DNA of 7,284 nt from Pseudomonadota bacterium. GTDB taxonomy: Bacteria; Desulfobacterota; Desulfovibrionia; Desulfovibrionales; Desulfovibrionaceae. The notes beneath the pieces were generated by a model that ran no database searches, was not told the DNA's origin, and saw only the letters and a program-made list of their open reading frames with translations. Below are positions 1-5,055 of this stretch, in pieces. The position numbers and the translations under genes were made by a program. The DNA is taken from the NCBI GenBank assembly GCA_023453335.1, contig JAEXTU010000138.1, positions 1 through 7,284 of the forward strand, in the 5' to 3' direction. Numbering within the stretch: position 1 is the first letter of the stretch; every line of letters starts with the position of its first letter.

Positions 1-1473
1 GTCCAGCAACTGGTTGATGAGCCGGGTCAGACGCTGCCCCTCCAGCCCAATGATCTTCAGGTTCTGATGGATGGTGTCGGCCTTGTCCGACAGGAGGGCG
101 TCCCCGGCGGCGAGCGGACTGAAATGGCGGGTGAAGTCACGGTCTAGGATCTTGGCGAAGCCCAGGATCGACGTCAGGGGGGTGCGCAGTTCATGGGACA
201 CCGAGGAAACGAAGTCGGATTTCATGGTGTCCAGGTCCTGGAGGCGGCAGTTGGCCTCTTCCAGCTCCCGGGCCTTGACCGTGAGGTCCTCGGTACGGAG
301 CAGAATGTTCTCGGCCATGGCGTTGAAGGTCTCGGCCAACTGGCCCACCTCGTCCCGGCCGGGGACCTCGGCCCGGGCTTCCAGATTGCCGCACCGAAGC
401 TCATGGGCAGCCCGGGTGAGCCGGAGCAGGTTGCGGGTGAGGCCCGCGTTGAGCATCCAGGCGATGGCCCCGGCCAGGGCTATTGCCGCGGCCACGGACG
501 CGACCAGGGTCCAAGTCCCCAGGCGGGTCAGGCTCGAAATGTCCTCCCGGGCCTCGTTCACCTCCCGGCGGCCCAGTTCCACGAGCTGTCGGGCCAAGGG
601 GTCCACGGCCTCGGCCTGGAGGTCGAACTCGGCAAGGCGGCTGCGGATCTCCACATCGGTTTCCAGAATCATTTCGGCCAGGTTCTGGCGCTCTACCAGC
701 CCATCCAGCAGGGTATCCCGGCTCCCGGCGTCCACTCCCGGCACGGACTGCAGTTCGCGGCGCAGCCGGGCGGAGATGTTGAATGCGGTCTGCATTAAGG
801 GCCGCTGCCGCGTGAGCAGGTAGTCGTTCTCTGCGGCCTCCATGTCCCGGAAGAGCAGAAGCAGGTCAGGCTTGCGCAACGCCCGGAGTTGGTCGCGGAG
901 GGCGTCCGCCCCGACCGAGAAGCGTTCCTGCAGGCCATGTTCCTCCTCGGCCAGCTTAGCCACCAGGTCCACAGCCTCCATGAAGGTCTTGCGGTAACGC
1001 TCCGCAGCCGACAGGAAGAAATCAAGGCTGACCTTGGCCTGGCCCCAGGTCGCCCCGCCCTCCACCGCTGGCAGCAGTTCCCGGACCCGGGAGCTGGACC
1101 GCAGCACCGTGTCGATCTCCACGAGGAATTGCTCGACGCTGTGCTGGCTGGCCATGACGAATCCCTCCCGGGGCCATCGCAGGAAGAAATCCTTTTCCAA
1201 CTGTCGGGCGCGTTCCAGGCCCGCGTCCATCTCCAGGATGTGGCGCTGCATTTCCAGGCTCACCACGATGTTGGATTCGATGTGACGCTGCACTCCCCGG
1301 AGCAGGAGGAAACCGGTCAGCGCCACCAGCATGATGAGCGCGAGCAGTCCCCCGAAGGCGGCGGAGAGCTTGCCGGCGATGCTCAGGTCACGCCAGCGGT
1401 CCTGCAATCCCGGCCAAGCGGCCCAGCGTTTCGGTCCTCTGTCCTTGCCGCCTCCGGAGTTAACGCGGCGCAT
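1..1473 (-). CDS. Membrane sensor histidine kinase with HBM-like periplasmic domain (3' end beyond window)
   Basis: The reading frame stays open to the left edge, giving 491 codons of a two-component sensor kinase; the ATP-binding domain lies outside the window. Order of parts: a basic cytoplasmic N-terminus; membrane segment 1 (about residues 38-58); an extracytoplasmic, helix-rich domain of about 260 residues; membrane segment 2 (about 319-343); a HAMP linker (about 344-391, with GRDEVGQLAETFNAMAENI); a short coiled coil; then the dimerisation/phosphoacceptor helix with SHELRTPLTSILGF, in which His427 (bases 193-195) should be autophosphorylated. The sensor domain carries EKDFFLR (residues 93-99) and ENDYLL (215-220), typical of helical bimodular sensor domains. 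The ATG at 1473-1471 sits inside the end of the upstream lipoprotein gene (14-base overlap), with GAGG a few bases before it, which implies translational coupling. It is therefore the third gene of the lipoprotein operon. The kinase assignment is firm; the HBM label is inference from motif and length; the ligand and the partner regulator are unknown. Confidence 0.93.
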   Translation of the reverse strand, partial: MRRVNSGGGKDRGPKRWAAWPGLQDRWRDLSIAGKLSAAFGGLLALIMLVALTGFLLLRGVQRHIESNIVVSLEMQRHILEMDAGLERARQLEKDFFLRWPREGFVMASQHSVEQFLVEIDTVLRSSSRVRELLPAVEGGATWGQAKVSLDFFLSAAERYRKTFMEAVDLVAKLAEEEHGLQERFSVGADALRDQLRALRKPDLLLLFRDMEAAENDYLLTRQRPLMQTAFNISARLRRELQSVPGVDAGSRDTLLDGLVERQNLAEMILETDVEIRSRLAEFDLQAEAVDPLARQLVELGRREVNEAREDISSLTRLGTWTLVASVAAAIALAGAIAWMLNAGLTRNLLRLTRAAHELRCGNLEARAEVPGRDEVGQLAETFNAMAENILLRTEDLTVKARELEEANCRLQDLDTMKSDFVSSVSHELRTPLTSILGFAKILDRDFTRHFSPLAAGDALLSDKADTIHQNLKIIGLEGQRLTRLINQLLD

Positions 1474-2728
1474 AGCGGAAGACCTCGTTATTCTTGAGGG
1501 CCTCAATGCCCGCAGCGGGGTCGTCCAGTCGCAGGACCTTGAAGCGGGAAGCGCCGCAATCGCCATACCCGTCGCAGGTGATAACCCCGCTCAGCCCCGG
1601 GTAGTTGGACACGGCGTGCAACGCATCGCGCAGGGCCTGGCGTCCGATCCGCACCCCGCCTCCCGGGAGTTTCTGCGCCACCTTGCGGATACCGTCCAGG
1701 AGCATGTTCGTAGCGTCATAGGTCTGGGCATGATAGGAAGTGCTCGGCTCCTCCTTGAACCGGGCCCGGTACCTGGCCACCATAGACTCGTATTCCTTGC
1801 CCTCGGGCGTGACCGGGAGAACGAAGAACATGCCCCGGGCGGCATTTCCCACCGCATCCAGGAACCCCGCCAGGAACAAGCCGTCGGAACTCATGATCAC
1901 CGCAGTCTCCAGGCCCTTGACCTCCTTGGTCTGGCGCACCAGGTAGTCTCCCTCGGGCCGGAACACCGGGGCGAAGATGAACCGCGCGCCGGATGCCGCC
2001 ACCGCGGCCAGCACCGGACGCATGTTGCGGTCGCCCTTGTTCACCGCGGTGGCGGTCACCACCTCCCCGCCCAGGTCGGCGAAAGATTGGTTGAAGGCCT
2101 CGGCCAGGCCGCGGGTATAGGGGTCTCCGTCATGGATGCTGGCCGCCTTGCGCATGCCCAGTTGCTGGAAGGCGAACCGGGCGGCGGCCTTGCCCTGTTC
2201 CTCGTCGTTCTGGGCGGTGCGCAGGAAGCTCGGTTGCCACGCCGCCCCCTTGCCGCCGCCCACCCGGGTCAGGACCGGCGCGGTGCTGGACCCGGAGATG
2301 AGCGTCAGCCCCGCGTCGGACAAGACCTTGGCCGCGCTCACCGCCGCCCCCGAGCAGGTGGGCCCGATGACTCCGACCACCTTGGGGTTGGCCACCATCT
2401 TCAGGGCCGCCATGGTCCCGCCCTCCTTGGAGCAATGGGAATCCTCCGCATCCAGAACGATGGCGTGGCCCAGCAGGTTGTCCCCCCGCTCCTCCACCGC
2501 CAGTTCCACGGCCCGCAGCTGATCCACGCCGATGGCCCGCGGATCGCCGCTCAAGGCCTGGAGCACGCCCACTACCAGGGGTTCTCCTGCGGCCAGGTCC
2601 ACGCAGCCCAGAGGATCGGCGCACCCTTGGGCAACCTCCTCCCGGTTGCACCCGGCCAGGGAAAACGCGGCCAGAAGAGCCAGCGCCAACAGCATGATAC
2701 GCAGGGTACGGGATTCGGCCGCGGGCAT
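1460..2728 (-). CDS. LivJ-like (type 1) substrate-binding lipoprotein, copy proximal to the kinase
   Basis: This is a 422-residue extracytoplasmic solute-binding protein of the branched-chain amino-acid family (Peripla_BP_6 type). The N-terminus has a basic start, a hydrophobic stretch and a lipobox FSLAGC, so Cys27 should be lipidated; the next residue is Asn. Family landmarks are LSG near residue 60, GPTCSG (122-127), SSTAP about 20 residues later, HDGDPY, and a C-terminal AYDA-like segment (QTYDATNMLLDGI). Cys99 and Cys125 align with the LivJ disulfide pair. Four further cysteines form two C-x5-C pairs (36/42 and 385/391). It is clearly paralogous to the next gene upstream, with about half of the aligned residues matching by eye. 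I chose the ATG at 2728 because GGAGGAGGT lies 8 bases upstream and the ATG overlaps the previous stop as TGATG; a GTG at 2731 is the alternative. With no ABC permease or ATPase gene nearby, a role in ligand sensing with the downstream kinase is as likely as transport. The ligand is unknown. Confidence 0.9.
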   Translation of the reverse strand: MPAAESRTLRIMLLALALLAAFSLAGCNREEVAQGCADPLGCVDLAAGEPLVVGVLQALSGDPRAIGVDQLRAVELAVEERGDNLLGHAIVLDAEDSHCSKEGGTMAALKMVANPKVVGVIGPTCSGAAVSAAKVLSDAGLTLISGSSTAPVLTRVGGGKGAAWQPSFLRTAQNDEEQGKAAARFAFQQLGMRKAASIHDGDPYTRGLAEAFNQSFADLGGEVVTATAVNKGDRNMRPVLAAVAASGARFIFAPVFRPEGDYLVRQTKEVKGLETAVIMSSDGLFLAGFLDAVGNAARGMFFVLPVTPEGKEYESMVARYRARFKEEPSTSYHAQTYDATNMLLDGIRKVAQKLPGGGVRIGRQALRDALHAVSNYPGLSGVITCDGYGDCGASRFKVLRLDDPAAGIEALKNNEVFRYAPR

Positions 2729-4011
2729 CACGATGGACCTCCTCCCCGGCTAGGTTCCGCGCTGGGCTGCTCCGGGTCGTAGACATAATGCACATTGGTG
2801 GCGGCGGATTCGATTCCGGCCTCGGGATCGTCCACGCGCACCACCTTGAAGCGGGGCACCCCGCAATCCCCGAAGGAATCGCAGGTGAGCACCCCGGTAA
2901 GACCGTGGTACCCCGCCACTCGGTGCAGGGCGTCACGCAACGCCTGGCGTCCTATGCGCAAGCCCCCCTGAGGCGTCGAAACCGCCACTCCGGCGATGGC
3001 GTCCAGGAGCAAATTCGCCGCGTCGTACGCATAGGCGTGGAAGATGCCTACCGGCGGCTCCCCGTAACGCCGCACGTATTCGGCCTCAAAGGCGTCCTTA
3101 TTCCCACTCTCTGGGGTGAAGGGCAGGACGAACAGCAGCCCCTGGGCCAACTGGCCTGCTTCCCTGAAGAAGGCTGCGGCAAAAGAGGCGTCGGAACTCA
3201 GCAGGACCGTGCGATCCAGTCCCTTGGCCTGGCGGATCTGGCGTAGCAAGCGGATGCTGGCGGGCCGGAATAAGGGGAAGAACAGCACGTCGGCCCGGGA
3301 CTCCTCCACCGCCGCCAGCACCGGTCCCATGTCCTCGTCATCCTTGCCCACCTCGGCCACCAGGACCGTCTCCCCGCCGAGGCGGGACATGGCGTCCCGG
3401 AAGGCCCCGGACAGGCCCTGTCCGTAGGGGCCTCCGTCGTGGACCACCCCGGCCCGGGCCAGCCCCAGGGATTTGCGGACATAGGCAGCCGCCACGGCGC
3501 CGGCCACGGCGTCATTGTGGATGGTACGGAAGAAGCCCGGCTGCCGGTCAGCGCCCGGCACCCCGCCCATGGCAGTGAGCGAAGGGGCGGTACTGGACGC
3601 CGAAACCAGGACCATGCCGGCTTCGGACAGGACCTTGGCCGCCGCGGCGCTGGAACTCGAGCAGGTCGCGCCCAGCACCCCGACGACTCCGGGATCGGCG
3701 GCTATCTTCTGGGCCGCAACCCGCCCCCCCTCCTTGGAGCATCGCCCATCCTCGACTTCCAACGCCAGGGGGTGCCCAAGCATTCGGCCGCCCCGGGCAT
3801 CCAGGGCCATCTGGATGGCCCGCACCTGGTTCACTCCCCCTAGCTGGATGCCGCCGGAAAGAACCTGGATGGCCGCGATGCGCACCGACCCTTCCGGGGC
3901 GACATCCACACATCCCAGCTTGTCCCGGCAGGGCTCCAGGGATTCGGACCCGCTGCAGCCCGAAACCAGGAGAACCATGGAACAGACGACCCCAAAGAGC
4001 ACACCCCGCAT
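2728..4011 (-). CDS. LivJ-like (type 1) substrate-binding lipoprotein, first gene of the operon
   Basis: This 427-residue protein is a paralogue of the following gene. It has a signal peptide with lipobox LLVSGC, giving lipidated Cys19 followed by Ser. The binding-protein fold is marked by LSGG (51-54), GATCSSSS (114-121), the SSTAP loop, VVHDGGPYGQGL in the hinge region, and HAYAYDAANLLLDAI near the C-terminus. All six non-lipid cysteines of the paralogue are kept (28, 34, 91, 117, 377, 383). The C-terminus carries an extra Pro/Ser/Gly-rich tail of about 18 residues that the paralogue lacks. The ATG start is preceded by GGAGG at a spacing of 6-7 bases. This gene begins the minus-strand operon. 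Its upstream region is shared with the divergent outer-membrane protein gene, and I see no convincing promoter for it there. The fold is secure. Whether it feeds an ABC transporter encoded elsewhere or serves as a periplasmic co-sensor cannot be settled from the sequence. Confidence 0.9.
   Translation of the reverse strand: MRGVLFGVVCSMVLLVSGCSGSESLEPCRDKLGCVDVAPEGSVRIAAIQVLSGGIQLGGVNQVRAIQMALDARGGRMLGHPLALEVEDGRCSKEGGRVAAQKIAADPGVVGVLGATCSSSSAAAAKVLSEAGMVLVSASSTAPSLTAMGGVPGADRQPGFFRTIHNDAVAGAVAAAYVRKSLGLARAGVVHDGGPYGQGLSGAFRDAMSRLGGETVLVAEVGKDDEDMGPVLAAVEESRADVLFFPLFRPASIRLLRQIRQAKGLDRTVLLSSDASFAAAFFREAGQLAQGLLFVLPFTPESGNKDAFEAEYVRRYGEPPVGIFHAYAYDAANLLLDAIAGVAVSTPQGGLRIGRQALRDALHRVAGYHGLTGVLTCDSFGDCGVPRFKVVRVDDPEAGIESAATNVHYVYDPEQPSAEPSRGGGPS
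2737..2745 (-). promoter_or_regulatory. Shine-Dalgarno sequence deciding the start of the second lipoprotein gene
   Basis: GGAGGAGGT on the minus strand lies inside the last codons of the first lipoprotein gene. It is 8 bases before the ATG at 2728 and 5 bases before a GTG at 2731. The TGATG stop/start overlap and this strong site point to reinitiation by ribosomes finishing the first gene. Confidence 0.65.
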
Positions 4012-4102
4012 AACCTGCCTCCACGGCTTCCCTGTGCGCCCAGTGCTGGCTCTGGAGAATTGGACAAAGATTAACGGCTTTTTACAGTTCTTGCGAGCAG
4101 AT

Positions 4103-4119
4103 TTTTCCGCAGGGGAAAA
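4103..4119. promoter_or_regulatory. Perfect inverted repeat, candidate operator
   Basis: TTTTCC-GCAGG-GGAAAA is a perfect 6-bp inverted repeat around a 5-bp centre, A/T-rich at its outer ends in an otherwise GC-rich region. It lies in the divergent intergenic region, about 38 bases upstream of the rightward -10 element's -35 partner and about 90-110 bases upstream of the leftward start codon. The size fits a dimeric regulator site. No regulator gene is visible in the window, so the binding protein is unknown. Confidence 0.35.
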
Positions 4120-4137
4120 CCTTCTCGCCTCCCCCTA

Positions 4138-4165
4138 GTGACTCCAGGTCCGGATGTGTTATATT
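4138..4165 (+). promoter_or_regulatory. Candidate sigma-70 promoter with extended -10
   Basis: A -35-like GTGACT (4138-4143, 4 of 6 matches to consensus) is followed by a 16-base spacer and TATATT (4160-4165, 5 of 6). TGT directly in front of the -10 hexamer makes an extended -10. Transcription would start near 4172, leaving a leader of about 25 bases before the outer-membrane protein's ATG. Confidence 0.55.
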
Positions 4166-4196
4166 TCGGGTAGCCTTGATCTCCCCGGAGGCCGTC

Positions 4197-5024
4197 ATGG
4201 ACGTCCGCATCTTCTCAAATTTTTTCGTCATGTTGCTCCTTGTGGCCCTGGCCGCGCCGGTCCGGGCTGAGGAGAAGTTGGAGTTGTTCCCCAAAAACAC
4301 CTGGGAGCTGGCCTACCAGCTCGAGCACATCGAGTACGAGGAGTCCGGGCTCATGCAGGAGACCGGCTGGATGCACGGGCTGGCGGGCAGCTACGAGACC
4401 CGGCTGGGCGACACCTCGGCCCTGCTCTGGCTGGAGGCCGAGGCCCTGGCCGGCGGGCTGGACTACGACGGGCACTATTCGGACGGCACCCCCGCCACCA
4501 CCGACACCGACGACTTCCTGTTCGAGGCGCGGGCCATGGCCGGCTGGGAGTTCACGATGGACCGGCAGGTGGGCCTGGCCCCCTACCTGGGCCTGGGTTG
4601 GCGCTACTGGAACGACATGATCCGGGGCGCCGGCGGCTACGAGCGGGAGATAGCCTACTGGTATCTGCCCATCGGCCTGGAGGCGGTGGCCGTCTCCGGC
4701 GACCGGCTGTGGCGGGTGGGCGGCCGGGCGGAATACGACCTGTTCCTGCACGGCACCGCCACCAGCCACCTGGGCGATGCGGTGGCCGGCTGGGACACGG
4801 TGGAGAACGACCAGAACAGCGGCTGGGGCATGCGCGCCTCCCTGTTCGCCGAACGGGCCATGGGCAAGGACTGGTCCTTCGTGGTGGAGCCCTTCTTCCG
4901 CTACTGGGACATCGCCAAGTCGGAAGAGGCCAACCTCACCTCGGGCGGACGGATCATCGGCCGCGCCTGGGAGCCGGCCAACACCACCACGACCTGGGGC
5001 CTGCGCCTGGGCGCGCGCTATTAG
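4197..5024 (+). CDS. Outer-membrane beta-barrel protein of unknown function
   Basis: This 275-residue protein has a clear Sec signal peptide: a hydrophobic core at about residues 9-20, with likely cleavage after VRA at residue 24. The mature part is made of alternating polar/hydrophobic stretches rich in Trp, Tyr and Gly, typical of transmembrane beta-strands, for example VGLAPYLGLGWRYW (125-138) and IAYWYLPIGLEAV (152-164). It ends in LRLGARY, the C-terminal aromatic strand recognised by the barrel-assembly machinery. It contains no cysteine. Asp- and Thr-rich loops (for example 95-106) may face outward. I chose the ATG at 4197 because GGAGG (4187-4191) lies 5 bases ahead and the signal peptide then has normal length; an in-frame TTG at 4176 would add seven residues and would overlap the ribosome site. 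It is transcribed away from the lipoprotein-kinase operon. I do not recognise the family. A porin or small-solute channel is possible but unproven. Confidence 0.85.
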   Translation: MDVRIFSNFFVMLLLVALAAPVRAEEKLELFPKNTWELAYQLEHIEYEESGLMQETGWMHGLAGSYETRLGDTSALLWLEAEALAGGLDYDGHYSDGTPATTDTDDFLFEARAMAGWEFTMDRQVGLAPYLGLGWRYWNDMIRGAGGYEREIAYWYLPIGLEAVAVSGDRLWRVGGRAEYDLFLHGTATSHLGDAVAGWDTVENDQNSGWGMRASLFAERAMGKDWSFVVEPFFRYWDIAKSEEANLTSGGRIIGRAWEPANTTTTWGLRLGARY

Positions 5025-5032
5025 CCTGGGAT

Positions 5033-5047
5033 AGCCCGCAACGGGTT
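5033..5047 (+). terminator. Weak hairpin in the convergent gap, possible terminator
   Basis: CCCG-CAA-CGGG, extendable by a G-T and an A-T pair, is followed by only TTT. It lies in the 31-bp gap between the stop codons of two converging genes, where a terminator is expected. The stem is short and the T run poor, so this is a tentative call. Confidence 0.25.
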
Positions 5048-5055
5048 TAGTCGCC

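Noticed and set aside
71..823. Plus-strand open frames opposite the kinase gene
   Set aside because: Ser/Arg-rich shadow of the sensor kinase; the minus strand shows HAMP and phosphoacceptor-His motifs in one continuous frame.
1331..2782. A 483-codon plus-strand open frame opposite the lipoprotein gene
   Set aside because: Biased composition (His, Gly, Arg, Pro), no recognisable domain, and fully antisense to a well-supported binding protein.
2130..2936. A minus-strand 268-codon frame bridging the two lipoprotein genes
   Set aside because: It is an out-of-frame overlap of both genes with low-complexity Gly/Arg-rich sequence; each lipoprotein has its own start, ribosome site and signal peptide.
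1460..4011. A classical branched-chain amino-acid ABC uptake operon
   Set aside because: Only binding proteins are present; the next gene is a kinase and the next gene on the other side is divergent. Transport with components encoded elsewhere remains possible.
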